Shown one piece after another: positions 18,597-28,085 of a stretch of DNA of 64,000 nt; the first letter of the stretch is position 1; each line of letters opens with the position of its first letter. A program made the translations under genes and the position numbers. The DNA comes from Solilutibacter pythonis (GTDB taxonomy: Bacteria; Pseudomonadota; Gammaproteobacteria; Xanthomonadales; Xanthomonadaceae): the NCBI RefSeq assembly GCF_003697345.1, contig NZ_RFLY01000004.1, positions 1 to 64,000 on the forward strand. Direction: 5' to 3'. Below the pieces are notes generated by a model, which was not told where the DNA came from, searched no databases, and saw only the letters and a list, made by a program, of their open reading frames with translations.

Positions 18597-19495
18597 ATGC
18601 CAAATCGCCCGCCAAGAAACGCGGACTCGGCCGCGGACTCGAAGCCCTGCTCGGCCCCAACGCCGCCGCACCGACCGCGCCGCTGGAAGCGCAGCCGGGC
18701 GACAAGCTGAAACGCCTGCCGGTCAAGCAATTGCAGCCCGGCAAATACCAGCCGCGCCGCACCATGGACGACGCCAAGCTCGCCGAGCTGGCCGAGTCGA
18801 TCAAGGCCCAGGGCGTGGTGCAGCCGGTGGTGGTGCGGGCCATCGGCAAGGACAAGTACGAGATCGTCGCCGGCGAACGCCGCTGGCGGGCGACGCAGCT
18901 GGCCGGGCTGATCGAGATTCCCGCCGTGGTGCGCGAGCTGGACGACCGCACCGTGGTGGCGATGGCGCTGATCGAAAACATCCAGCGCGAAGACCTGAAC
19001 CCGTTGGAAGAAGCCCAGGCGCTGCAACGGCTGATCGACGAATTCGACCTCACCCACGCCCAGGCGGCCGAAGCGGTGGGCCGCTCGCGCGCGGCGGTCT
19101 CCAACCTGCTGCGCCTGCTGGAACTGCCGGCGGACATCCGCGCGCTGGTGCAGACCCGGGCGATCGAGATGGGCCACGCGCGCGCCCTACTCTCGCTCGC
19201 GCCGCAGGCGGCCATCGCCCTGGCCAGGCAGGCCGCCGCCGAGCGCTGGAGCGTGCGCGAAGTGGAACACCGCGTGCAGCAACTGGCCGCCGGCAAAGTG
19301 GCCAGCGAGCCGAAGAAACGCGCCAAGCCACTGCCCTCGGCCGACATCGCCGCGCTGGAGAACGAACTCACCGAGATTCTCGCAAGCAAGGTCGCGGTGC
19401 AGCACGGGCGCGGCGGGCGCGGCAAACTGGTGATCCACTACGGCTCGCTGGAAGCGCTCGACGGCGTGCTAGACCGCCTGCGCAAACCGGCTTGA
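18593..19495 (+). CDS. parB: Chromosome-partitioning protein ParB (Spo0J)
   Basis: 300 residues. Typical N-terminus KRGLGRGLEALLG, then the ParB CTPase segments: Box I LQPGKYQPRRTMDD and Box II IVAGERRWRA near residues 45-105, with an HTH region around LTHAQAAEAVGRSRAAVSNLLR. It binds parS sites; none with the TGTTNCACGTGAAACA consensus was noticed in this window. Translationally coupled to parA. The C-terminal dimerisation domain is complete. Confidence 0.97.
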   Translation: MNAKSPAKKRGLGRGLEALLGPNAAAPTAPLEAQPGDKLKRLPVKQLQPGKYQPRRTMDDAKLAELAESIKAQGVVQPVVVRAIGKDKYEIVAGERRWRATQLAGLIEIPAVVRELDDRTVVAMALIENIQREDLNPLEEAQALQRLIDEFDLTHAQAAEAVGRSRAAVSNLLRLLELPADIRALVQTRAIEMGHARALLSLAPQAAIALARQAAAERWSVREVEHRVQQLAAGKVASEPKKRAKPLPSADIAALENELTEILASKVAVQHGRGGRGKLVIHYGSLEALDGVLDRLRKPA

Positions 19496-19541
19496 AACCC
19501 GCACCCGACACTCACCGCCCCACCGACGAAGACAGCCCCGC

Positions 19542-20267
19542 ATGAAACAGCCGCCTGAGCTCTCGGTCGTGGTGCCGGTTTACAACGAAGAAGACAACGT
19601 CGCGCCGCTGGTCGGCGAAATCGTCACCGCCCTGCGCGGGCGGCTGCCATTCGAAATCGTCTACGTCGACGACCTGTCGAAGGACGCCACGCTGGCCCGA
19701 CTCACCGCCCTCAAGGCGGAAACGCCGGAGTTGCGCGTCATCCGCCACCTGGAGAACAGCGGCCAGAGCACGGCGATCCGCACCGGCATCCAGGCCGCGC
19801 GCGCGCCCTGGATCGCCACCCTCGACGGCGACGGCCAGAACGACCCGGCCGACATCCCGAAACTGCTGGCCGAACGCGGGAAGGCATCGCCCGATACCCG
19901 GCTGTTCGCCGGCTGGCGGGTCGACCGGCGGGACTCCGGCTCCAAGCGCTGGGCCTCGAAATGGGCCAACGCGATCCGCGCCCGCATGCTGCGCGACGAC
20001 ACGCCCGACACCGGCTGCGGCATCAAGCTGATGGAGCGCGCGGCGTTCCTCGACCTGCCCTACTTCGACCACATGCACCGCTATCTGCCGGCGCTGATGC
20101 AGCGCGCCGGCTGGAAGACCCTCAGCGTGCCGGTCAACCATCGCCACCGCGCCAGCGGCGTATCGAAGTACAACAACCTCGACCGCGCGCTGGTCGGCAT
20201 CCGCGACCTGCGCGGCGTCGCCTGGCTGATCGCCCGCGGCAAGCGCACCGCCATCGAGGAAGTCTGA
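19542..20267 (+). CDS. Family 2 (dolichol-phosphate-mannose-synthase-like) glycosyltransferase
   Basis: 241 residues. GT-A fold motifs: LSVVVPVYNEEDNV at the N-terminus, YVDDLSKDAT, and the metal-binding LDGDGQNDP near residue 102. No C-terminal membrane helices are present. Such enzymes transfer sugar from nucleotide sugars to polyprenyl phosphate. The stop overlaps the next gene, a LABN-domain membrane protein, and that pairing suggests lipid-linked sugar or lipid A modification. Confidence 0.88.
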   Translation: MKQPPELSVVVPVYNEEDNVAPLVGEIVTALRGRLPFEIVYVDDLSKDATLARLTALKAETPELRVIRHLENSGQSTAIRTGIQAARAPWIATLDGDGQNDPADIPKLLAERGKASPDTRLFAGWRVDRRDSGSKRWASKWANAIRARMLRDDTPDTGCGIKLMERAAFLDLPYFDHMHRYLPALMQRAGWKTLSVPVNHRHRASGVSKYNNLDRALVGIRDLRGVAWLIARGKRTAIEEV

Positions 20268-20632
20268 TGCCGCTGATCGCCATGCTCGCGCCGGAAGCGT
20301 CCGGGTTCATGGACAACCCCATCGCCTGGCTTGGCTGGACCGGCATCCACATGACGCCGTGGAAGATCGTCGGCTGGGTCGGCGCGCTGATGTTCGGCGG
20401 GCGCTGGCTGGTGCAGTTCGTCGCCAGCAAGCGGGCGAAGAAGCCGGTGATCCCCCGCCTGTTCTGGTACATGAGCATCGTCGGCAGCCTGATGACGCTC
20501 TCCTACTTCGTCTTCGGTAAGAACGATTCGGTCGGCATCCTGCAAAACCTGTTTCCCACCCTGACCGCCGGCTACAGCCTGTGGCTGGACATCCGCCATC
20601 GCGGCTGGAAACGCGACCGCGCATCGCACTGA
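20267..20632 (+). CDS. Lipid A biosynthesis N-terminal (LABN) domain membrane protein
   Basis: 121 residues from ATG 20267, sharing one base with the preceding TGA. The three-helix LABN domain is clear: WKIVGWVGALMFGGRWLVQF, PRLFWYMSIVGSLMTLSYF, and DSVGILQNLFPTLTAGYSLWL spread over residues 32-110. LABN proteins are SWEET/PQ-loop-like and usually accompany glycosyltransferases like the one just upstream. Transport or flipping of a lipid-linked sugar is the usual guess. Confidence 0.85.
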   Translation: MPLIAMLAPEASGFMDNPIAWLGWTGIHMTPWKIVGWVGALMFGGRWLVQFVASKRAKKPVIPRLFWYMSIVGSLMTLSYFVFGKNDSVGILQNLFPTLTAGYSLWLDIRHRGWKRDRASH

Positions 20633-20704
20633 ACGGGACTTCCGGCACGGGCGACGGCGACGCCAGCGGTTAGCATCGGGGCTTCGCCGCCGTTTTCCCG
20701 CGCC

Positions 20705-22486
20705 ATGACAATTAAGCCACTGTTCCTCGCCTGCCTGCTGGTCCTGCCGCCGGCGGTATCCGCCCACGCCCAGACGGACCAGCCACCGCACGCGCGCGCC
20801 GAGTCCGCACTGGACGCGAAATTCCGTACCCTCCACGAGCGCGAATGGACGTGGCGGCAGGAACAGAACGGCATCGCCGGCGAGGAGGACGGCCCACCGG
20901 CGCGCATCGCCCTGCCCGACGTCTCGCCCGCCGCGCAAGCCGCGCGGCTGAAGCGCTGGGAAAGCGTGCTGCGCGAACTCGACGCCATCGACCCGGCGAA
21001 ACTCTCCGAGGCGAACCGCATCCACTACCTCGTCTACCGCCCGCAGGTGGAAAACCTGGCCGCCGGCGCGCGCTTCCACGACTACGAGATGCCGTTCAAC
21101 GCCGACTCCTCGTTCTGGTCGTCGCTGGGCTTCATCGGCCAGCGCGAACTGCGCACGCCACGGCAATACCGCGACTACATCGCCCTGCTGCGCGAGGTGC
21201 CGCGCTACTTCGACCAACACATGGCGAACATGCGCGCCGGCCTGGCGCGCGGCTTTTCCGTGCCGCGCGCGACCCTGGACGGCCGCGACGGCTCGATCGC
21301 CCAGGTGGCGACGCTCGCCGACCCCGGGCAGGCCGCCCTCTACCGCCCGTTCAAGCGCATGCCGGCCACCATCCCGACCGCCGAGCAAAACCAGTTGCGC
21401 GAAGAAGCCAGGCGCGCGATCGGCGAGGCCGTGATCCCCGCCTACGGCAAGCTGCTCGCCTTCTTCCGCGAGGAATACACGCCCAAGGCGCGCACCACGC
21501 TGGCGGCCGAGGCCATGCCCGATGGCGTGGCCTGGTATCGCCAGCAAATCCGCCACTACACCACGCTCGAGCTCCCGCCGGAGGACATCCACCGGATCGG
21601 CCTGAAGGAAGTCGCGCGGATTCGCGCCGAGATGGAAGCGATCATCGAGCAGGTCGGTTTCGAAGGGAAATCGAAAGCGACCCGTTTCCAGGATTTCCTC
21701 GCTTTCCTGCGCACCGACCCCCGCTTCTACGCCACCACCGCGCAACAACTGCTCGACCGCGCGGCATGGATTTCCAAGCGCGTGGACGGGGAAGTGGGCA
21801 AGATCATCGGCAAACTGCCGCGCAATCGCTTCGCCATCGTCGAAGTTCCAGCGGACATCGCCCCCTTCTGGACCGCCGGCCGGGGCGGCGCCGGCACCTA
21901 TTGGCTCAACACCTACGACCTGCCCTCGCGCCCGCTCTACAACCTGCCGGCGCTGACCCTGCACGAATCCTCGCCCGGCCACTCGCTGCAAGGCTCGCTG
22001 GTGATGGAGATGGGCGAAATGCCCGGCTTCCGCAAGGAATACATCAGCGCCTACGGCGAGGGCTGGGGCCTGTATTCGGAATGGCTGGGCAAGGAAATGG
22101 GCATCTACCAGACCCCCTACGAGGATTTCGGCCGGCTCACCTACGCCATGTGGCGCGCCTGCCGCCTGGTCATCGACACCGGCGTGCACCACAAAGGCTG
22201 GACGCGCGACCAGGCGCTGGCCTACCTGCGCGACAACACCGCCCTGTCCGAGCACGAAGTGACGACCGAAGTCGATCGCTACATCAGTTGGCCGGCGCAG
22301 GCCCTGAGCTACAAGTTGGGCGAACTGGCGATCATGCGCCTGCGCGCCGAAGCCGAACGCGAATTGGGCCGGAAGTTCGACGCGCGCCGCTTCCACGACG
22401 CGCTGCTCGCGCAAGGCGCGCTGCCATTGCCGGTACTGGAAAACGAAATCCGGGCGTTCATCGCGCGCGAGAAGCGACGCGACTGA
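20705..22486 (+). CDS. Secreted DUF885 family protein (putative metallopeptidase)
   Basis: 593 residues with a signal peptide cleaved around AHA-QTD. The DUF885 core motif LHESSPGHSLQ (about residues 419-429), an HESxPGH variant of a zinc-binding helix, is intact, with a downstream Glu-rich GEGWGLYSEWLGKE helix that usually supplies the third ligand. Members are large periplasmic or secreted proteins thought to be carboxypeptidase-like. Monocistronic; the start is set by the signal peptide. No -10-type hexamer abuts the ATG, so a normal leader is expected. Confidence 0.85.
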   Translation: MTIKPLFLACLLVLPPAVSAHAQTDQPPHARAESALDAKFRTLHEREWTWRQEQNGIAGEEDGPPARIALPDVSPAAQAARLKRWESVLRELDAIDPAKLSEANRIHYLVYRPQVENLAAGARFHDYEMPFNADSSFWSSLGFIGQRELRTPRQYRDYIALLREVPRYFDQHMANMRAGLARGFSVPRATLDGRDGSIAQVATLADPGQAALYRPFKRMPATIPTAEQNQLREEARRAIGEAVIPAYGKLLAFFREEYTPKARTTLAAEAMPDGVAWYRQQIRHYTTLELPPEDIHRIGLKEVARIRAEMEAIIEQVGFEGKSKATRFQDFLAFLRTDPRFYATTAQQLLDRAAWISKRVDGEVGKIIGKLPRNRFAIVEVPADIAPFWTAGRGGAGTYWLNTYDLPSRPLYNLPALTLHESSPGHSLQGSLVMEMGEMPGFRKEYISAYGEGWGLYSEWLGKEMGIYQTPYEDFGRLTYAMWRACRLVIDTGVHHKGWTRDQALAYLRDNTALSEHEVTTEVDRYISWPAQALSYKLGELAIMRLRAEAERELGRKFDARRFHDALLAQGALPLPVLENEIRAFIAREKRRD

Positions 22487-22546
22487 AACGGCCGAAGGAC
22501 AACGCGCGCCGCACCACCACGAACGGACGGCCGGAGCGCCGCCAGC

Positions 22547-22578
22547 GTTTCCTGCGCGCCCCGGCCCGCGCAGGAAAC
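22547..22578. repeat. Strong hairpin between the DUF885 gene and ftsE
   Basis: GTTTCCTGCGCG (22547-22558) and CGCGCAGGAAAC (22567-22578) are perfect 12-bp arms around an eight-base loop. There is no T-run on either strand. It may act as a factor-assisted terminator or mRNA 3'-end stabiliser for the DUF885 gene. Confidence 0.5.
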
Positions 22579-22694
22579 CACGCCCCAGCGCGCCACGCCA
22601 CGATGCCTCCGGCCATCCGGCCAGCCCCCGCCATCGCCCGCGCGAACGGCGGCGAAAGCCCCCTTCCCCATCCGGCTTCCCCGATCACTCCCCC

Positions 22695-22700
22695 TATACT
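22695..22700 (+). promoter_or_regulatory. -10 hexamer TATACT of ftsE; predicted leaderless
   Basis: The hexamer ends seven bases before the ATG at 22707. No Shine-Dalgarno sequence lies between. Confidence 0.5.
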
Positions 22701-22706
22701 TCGCCC

Positions 22707-23396
22707 ATGACCCTCCTCCGCTTCGACAACGTGAGCAAGCGCTACCCCAGCGGGCAGGAAGCGCTCAGCGAGGTTTCCTTCGCGGTGGCCCCGGGCGAGA
22801 TGCTGTTCGTCACCGGCCACTCCGGCGCCGGCAAAAGCACCCTGCTGAAACTGATCCAACTGGCCGAACGGCCCAGTCGCGGCGCCGTGCTGCTCGATGA
22901 AAAGAACCTGCTGAAAGTGCGTGGGCGCAAGGTCGCGCTGCACCGGCGCGAAGTCGGCGTGGTCTACCAGAACCACCAGTTGCTGACCGACCGCAGCGTG
23001 CACGAAAACGTGGCGCTGCCGCTGATCCTGCGCGGCATGCGCCGCGCCGAGACCGGCAAGCGGGTACGGGCGATGCTGGAACGGCTGGGTCTTGGCGGGC
23101 GCGAGAAAGCCCTACCCGGCCAACTGTCGGCGGGCGAGCAGCAACGTGTCGGCATCGCCCGCGCGCTGGTCGGCGAGCCGCGCCTGCTGGTGGCCGACGA
23201 GCCCACCGGCAACCTCGACCCCACCCTCTCGGCGGAAATCATGGAACTGTTCGCGGCCCTGCCCGAGCGCGGCACCAGCGTGCTGGTCGCCAGCCACGAC
23301 CTCGGCCTGGTCAAGCGGATGAAGAAACGCGTGCTGGTGCTGGACCACGGCCGGCTGGCGGACGACATCGCGCCGGAGGACCTGGCCGATGCATAA
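22707..23396 (+). CDS. ftsE: Cell-division ATP-binding protein FtsE
   Basis: 229 residues. Walker A GHSGAGKST (residues 37-45), ABC signature LSAGEQQRVGIARAL, and Walker B LLVADEPTGNLD. With FtsX it forms the divisome ABC complex that controls periplasmic peptidoglycan hydrolases through EnvC-like activators. The stop overlaps ftsX by eight bases. The amidase-type gene at 53788-55309 belongs to the general class of hydrolases it controls. Confidence 0.96.
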   Translation: MTLLRFDNVSKRYPSGQEALSEVSFAVAPGEMLFVTGHSGAGKSTLLKLIQLAERPSRGAVLLDEKNLLKVRGRKVALHRREVGVVYQNHQLLTDRSVHENVALPLILRGMRRAETGKRVRAMLERLGLGGREKALPGQLSAGEQQRVGIARALVGEPRLLVADEPTGNLDPTLSAEIMELFAALPERGTSVLVASHDLGLVKRMKKRVLVLDHGRLADDIAPEDLADA

Positions 23397-24324
23397 GGCT
23401 CACCGCTCGCCGCCGCCCTCCGGCTTCGCGACATGGCTCGATCACCACCTCTACAGCCTGATGGCGAGCCTGGGCCGCGCGGTCAGAAAACCATGGGCGA
23501 CCCTGCTCACCATCGGCGTGATGGCCGTGGCGCTGTCGCTGCCGCTCGGCCTCGGGCTGGTGCTGGCCAACGTCGAACGCTTCGCCGGCAACGTGCGGGA
23601 AGCACGCGAGATGAGCGTCTTCCTCAAACAGGAAGTGGCGATGGAACGCGCCCGCATCCTGGCCGACGAACTGCGCGGCCGCCCGGACGTGGCCACGCTG
23701 GAATGGAAGACCCCGGACGAAGGACTCGCCGGCCTGCGCGAGAACCCGGCGCTCGGCGATGCCATCGACCAGATGGAAGCCAACCCGCTGCCGCATCTCT
23801 ACATCGTCGTACCCAAAACCGACGAAACCGCGCTGGCCCGGCACCTCGGCGCACTGCCGGAAGTCGAACTGGTGCAACACGATGTCCTCTGGCGCCAGCG
23901 CCTCGACCAATGGCTGGCCTTCGGCGAGCGCCTGGCCTGGGTGCTGGCCGTGCTACTGGGCGCGGGCGCCTTGCTGGTGGTCGGCAACACCGTGCGCCTG
24001 GATATCCAATCGCGTCGCGAAGAAATCGGCGTACTGCAACTGCTCGGCGCCACCGATGGCTTCATCCGCCGACCCTTTCTCTACCTGGGCGCATGGTATG
24101 GCCTGGCCGCCGGCGCACTGGCGCTGGCTTTGCTGACGCTGGCCCACCATTACCTCGCCCCGCCGCTGGCGAAACTGGCGGCCAGCTACGGCAGCCGCTT
24201 CGTGCTGCAGGGCTTCAACCCACTGCAAGCGCTGGCGGTCGCGGTCGCGGCGGGCCTGCTTGGCTGGCTCGGCGCCGGACTGGTCACGGGCCATTACCTG
24301 CGCCAGACCCGCCCGGAGCGCTGA
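23389..24324 (+). CDS. ftsX: Cell-division permease FtsX
   Basis: 311 residues. One membrane helix after a cytoplasmic N-terminus (about residues 35-60), a periplasmic domain with the VFLKQEV strand (residues 75-170), then three helices near the C-terminus, the FtsX topology. The DIQSRREEIGVLQLLGAT segment after TM2 is the conserved family motif. Works with FtsE. One base separates it from the tandem-receiver gene, implying co-transcription with ung. Confidence 0.95.
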   Translation: MHKAHRSPPPSGFATWLDHHLYSLMASLGRAVRKPWATLLTIGVMAVALSLPLGLGLVLANVERFAGNVREAREMSVFLKQEVAMERARILADELRGRPDVATLEWKTPDEGLAGLRENPALGDAIDQMEANPLPHLYIVVPKTDETALARHLGALPEVELVQHDVLWRQRLDQWLAFGERLAWVLAVLLGAGALLVVGNTVRLDIQSRREEIGVLQLLGATDGFIRRPFLYLGAWYGLAAGALALALLTLAHHYLAPPLAKLAASYGSRFVLQGFNPLQALAVAVAAGLLGWLGAGLVTGHYLRQTRPER

Positions 24325-24325
24325 A

Positions 24326-25177
24326 ATGCCCACCTCTCGTCACGACCTGCGCCATGTGGTGTCCGACGCCCCCCGCGTACTGGTGGTGGATGGCTCGAAG
24401 CTGGTGCGGAAACTGATCGGCGACGTACTGGCCCGCGAGTTGCCGAACACCCATCTGCGCCAGGCCGACAGCGTGGCCGCCGCCCGCGACGCGCTCGGCG
24501 ATGGCGCGATCGATCTGGTCACCACCTCGCTGGTATTGCCCGACGGCGACGGTCTGGCCGTCGCCAACGCCGTGCGCGAGAGCGCCGGGCAGGCCTACGT
24601 GCCGGTGATCGTGGTATCCGGCGAGGCACAGGCGAGGCTGGAATCGCGCACGCTGAGCGAGGACATCACCGACTATTTCGACAAGGCGCTGGGAATGCGC
24701 GCCCTGGTCGCCTTCATCCGCGGCTACGTGAACCCCAAGCCGGTTCCCGGCGCGCACGTGCTCTACATCGAGGACAGCCGGGTGGTGGCGTTGGCGACCA
24801 AGCGCATGCTGGAATCGCAGCGGCTGCGCGTCACCCACCTCGCCAGCGCCGAAGCGGCGATCGAATGGCTGGACGCGCAACGGCTGGAATCCGGCGGCCC
24901 CGGCTGCGACCTCGTCCTGACCGACCTCTATCTCACCGGCGCGCTCACCGGCCAGGACGTGCTGACCCACGCGCGCACGCGGCTCGGCTACGGCAAGCGC
25001 CGCCTGCCGGCGCTGGTGATGACCGGCGACGAGAACGCCGAGAACCATCGCGCGCTAATCCACGCCGGCGCCAACGACCTGGTGCTGAAACCCATCGAGG
25101 AGCGCCTGCTGCTGACCAAGGTGCTGTTCCAGCTCCGCCTCGCGGCAATGCCCGAAACACCGGGAGCCGCCGCATGA
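24326..25177 (+). CDS. Tandem-receiver response regulator with a degenerate first receiver
   Basis: 283 residues in two receiver domains and no output domain. Receiver 1 (about residues 13-130) keeps the fold ([14 protein letters not shown]) but its phosphorylation site reads [15 protein letters not shown], with Thr/Ser where Asp is expected, so it should not accept phosphate. Receiver 2 (about residues 145-275) is complete: acidic pair in VLYIEDS, phospho-Asp in LVLTDLYL, Thr in VMTGDE and Lys in LKPIEE. Partners are unknown. Located between ftsX and ung; its stop overlaps the ung ATG. Confidence 0.88.
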   Translation: MPTSRHDLRHVVSDAPRVLVVDGSKLVRKLIGDVLARELPNTHLRQADSVAAARDALGDGAIDLVTTSLVLPDGDGLAVANAVRESAGQAYVPVIVVSGEAQARLESRTLSEDITDYFDKALGMRALVAFIRGYVNPKPVPGAHVLYIEDSRVVALATKRMLESQRLRVTHLASAEAAIEWLDAQRLESGGPGCDLVLTDLYLTGALTGQDVLTHARTRLGYGKRRLPALVMTGDENAENHRALIHAGANDLVLKPIEERLLLTKVLFQLRLAAMPETPGAAA

Positions 25178-25881
25178 GCGAAGCCCGCGAACTGCGGCTG
25201 GAGCCTTCGTGGAAGGCGCGGGTCGGCGACTGGTTCCACCGCGACGACATGCGGGCGCTGTCCGCCTTTCTGCGCCAGCGCGGCCGGGCCGGCGCGCGCA
25301 TCCACCCGGCGCCTGCGCACATCTTCGCCACCTTCGACGCCACCCCGTTCGACGCGGTGAAGATCGTCATCCTCGGCCAGGACCCCTACCACGGGCGGGG
25401 TCAGGCTCACGGGCTGTGCTTCTCCGTGCAGCCGGGCGTGCCGGTACCGCCTTCCCTCCTCAACATCTACAAGGAGCTTGAGGAGGATGTCGGCTTCCAA
25501 CGCCCGGATCACGGCTGGCTGATGCCCTGGGCCGAACGCGGCGTGCTGCTGCTGAACGCGGTGCTCACCGTCGAGGAAGGCCGCGCCGGCAGCCACCAGG
25601 GCAAAGGCTGGGAAGGCTTCACCGACCACGTGGTCGACGTGCTCAACCGCGAACGCGAGGGCCTGGTATTCCTGCTCTGGGGCAGCTATGCGCAGGCCAA
25701 GGGCAAGGTGATCGATACCCGCCGCCATCGCGTGCTGCGCGCGCCGCACCCCTCGCCACTGTCGGCGCACCGGGGCTTCCTCGGCTGCCGGCACTTCTCC
25801 CAGGCCAACGATTACCTGGCCCGGCGCGGCGAAACCCCGATGGACTGGTCATTGCCCATGCGGCGCGAACTGCCCGCCTAG
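25174..25881 (+). CDS. ung: Uracil-DNA glycosylase
   Basis: 235 residues, family-1 enzyme. The water-activating loop [14 protein letters not shown] (residues 69-82) carries the catalytic Asp, and the [10 protein letters not shown] segment (residues 192-201) the catalytic His and minor-groove loop. Removes uracil from DNA as the first step of base-excision repair. ATGA overlap with the preceding receiver gene. It and xthA are the window's two base-excision-repair enzymes. Confidence 0.97.
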   Translation: MSEARELRLEPSWKARVGDWFHRDDMRALSAFLRQRGRAGARIHPAPAHIFATFDATPFDAVKIVILGQDPYHGRGQAHGLCFSVQPGVPVPPSLLNIYKELEEDVGFQRPDHGWLMPWAERGVLLLNAVLTVEEGRAGSHQGKGWEGFTDHVVDVLNREREGLVFLLWGSYAQAKGKVIDTRRHRVLRAPHPSPLSAHRGFLGCRHFSQANDYLARRGETPMDWSLPMRRELPA

Positions 25882-25897
25882 ACCGTTCGCGACATGC

Positions 25898-25903
25898 CAC
25901 ACT
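25898..25903 (+). promoter_or_regulatory. -10-like hexamer CACACT of tyrA; predicted leaderless
   Basis: The hexamer ends seven bases before the ATG at 25910, the spacing seen at other genes here. No ribosome-binding site is visible. Confidence 0.4.
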
Positions 25904-25909
25904 GCGGCG

Positions 25910-26995
25910 ATGACTCACCACGTCCCTCCTTCCACGCCGGATGACGCCGGCGACATCGGCCTGCTCGGCTACGGGCGCTTCGGCGCCGCGCTGGCCGGCC
26001 TGCTGAGCGCGCACGGTCGGCGCTGGCGCGCCTTCGATCCGCATGCCGAAGTCCCGGCGGCGCACGCCGCGGCCAACATCGAGGCGCTCGCACGCGCCTC
26101 CGACCTGCTGGTCATCGCGGTGCCGGTGCCGGCATTCGAGCGCACGCTACGCACGCTGCGCCCGTTGCTCGAAACCCGCCACACCGTGATCGACGTCGGC
26201 AGCGTCAAGCAGCGGCCCTGCGCCTTGATGGACGAGGTACTGGGCGAAACCATCGCGCATGCCGGCACTCACCCACTGTTCGGCCCGCTCAGCATCGCCC
26301 GCGCCGAACCGCGCCGGGTGGTGATCTGCGCCAGCGCGCATCACCCGGCCAGCGCCGAACGCATCGCCAGCCTGTTCGTCGGACTGGGCTGCGAAGTGGC
26401 GATGCAATCCCCGGAAACCCATGACCGCCACATGGCCCTGACCCACGCGATGGCCTTCTTCATCGCCAAGGGCCTGCTCGATCTCGGCATCGGCGACGAT
26501 CTGCGCTGGACGCCGCCAAGCTTCGCCGCGCTGGCGGCCTCGATCGCCGCGGTGCGCGCCGACGCCGGCCACCTGTTCGCCGCCATCCACCACGAGAACC
26601 CGCACGCCGCCGACACACGCCGCCAGTTCATCGAAGCGCTCGGCCTGATCGACGCCCGCATCGGCGAGGACGGCGACCACGCGCTGCCGGCGCAGACCGA
26701 CGCCGCGCTGGCCATCCCCGACCTCGGCCAGCATTCGCCGGCGCTGCGCGAGGTGCGCGAGCACATCGACGAGCTCGACCGCGAGCTGGTCGATCTGCTG
26801 CGCCGGCGGCGCGAGCTGTCCACCCGCGCCGCCGAGGCCAAGCGCCGGCTGGGCGCGCCGGTGCTCGACCCGACCCGCGAGACCGAGCTACTGCGGCGGC
26901 GCGGCGACTGGGCCGCCGCCGCCGGGCTGGAACCGGACGCGGTGCAGGCGCTGTTCAAGGGCATCCTGGGAATGAGCCGGCGCGCCCAGGGCTGA
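25910..26995 (+). CDS. tyrA: Prephenate dehydrogenase-chorismate mutase fusion
   Basis: 361 residues in two parts. Residues 15-255 are prephenate dehydrogenase: the NAD loop LLGYGRFGAALA, the VGSVK turn, the HPLFGP motif and catalytic HRH-like THAMAFFIAKG helix. Residues 265-361 are an AroQ-type chorismate mutase: LREVREHIDELDRELVDLL, RRRELSTRAAEAKR and the C-terminal helix. The E. coli TyrA fusion has the mutase at the N-terminus, so the order here is reversed. It diverts chorismate to 4-hydroxyphenylpyruvate. Catalytic residues appear intact in both halves. Monocistronic. Confidence 0.88.
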   Translation: MTHHVPPSTPDDAGDIGLLGYGRFGAALAGLLSAHGRRWRAFDPHAEVPAAHAAANIEALARASDLLVIAVPVPAFERTLRTLRPLLETRHTVIDVGSVKQRPCALMDEVLGETIAHAGTHPLFGPLSIARAEPRRVVICASAHHPASAERIASLFVGLGCEVAMQSPETHDRHMALTHAMAFFIAKGLLDLGIGDDLRWTPPSFAALAASIAAVRADAGHLFAAIHHENPHAADTRRQFIEALGLIDARIGEDGDHALPAQTDAALAIPDLGQHSPALREVREHIDELDRELVDLLRRRRELSTRAAEAKRRLGAPVLDPTRETELLRRRGDWAAAAGLEPDAVQALFKGILGMSRRAQG

Positions 26996-27071
26996 GCATT
27001 GCAAACGGTCATCGCACCCCCACCTGTGATTAACGACCGGCATGCTGCAATACCGACACGAACCCGCCGTT

Positions 27072-27087
27072 GTTCCATGAATGGAAC
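27072..27087. promoter_or_regulatory. 16-bp palindrome upstream of rpoH
   Basis: GTTCCATGAATGGAAC consists of perfect 7-bp arms around GA. It lies about 60-75 bases upstream of the predicted rpoH start site, a position suited to an activator. Just upstream, ATTGCA (26998-27003) and TGCAAT (27046-27051) form a second, wider inverted repeat. Confidence 0.45.
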
Positions 27088-27132
27088 GAAACGGATGGTT
27101 TTCGACCCTCAACACTCACCAATGACCACTGC

Positions 27133-27138
27133 TAGAAT
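27133..27138 (+). promoter_or_regulatory. -10 hexamer TAGAAT of rpoH; predicted leaderless
   Basis: The hexamer ends eight bases before the rpoH ATG. A transcript from here lacks the 5' leader that forms the RNA thermometer in E. coli rpoH. Confidence 0.5.
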
Positions 27139-27145
27139 CACCCGC

Positions 27146-28024
<879 letters not shown>

Positions 28025-28048
28025 GCGCCCGAGCGATTGGATCGAAGC

Positions 28049-28079
28049 GACGGCCCGGGAAACCGGGCCGTCGGCGTTT
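28049..28079. terminator. Intrinsic terminator between rpoH and priA
   Basis: GACGGCCCGG (28049-28058), loop GAAA, CCGGGCCGTC (28063-28072), followed by GGCGTTTG. Ten-bp perfect stem with a GNRA-type loop. It could serve both convergent genes. Confidence 0.75.
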
Positions 28080-28085
28080 GCGCCG

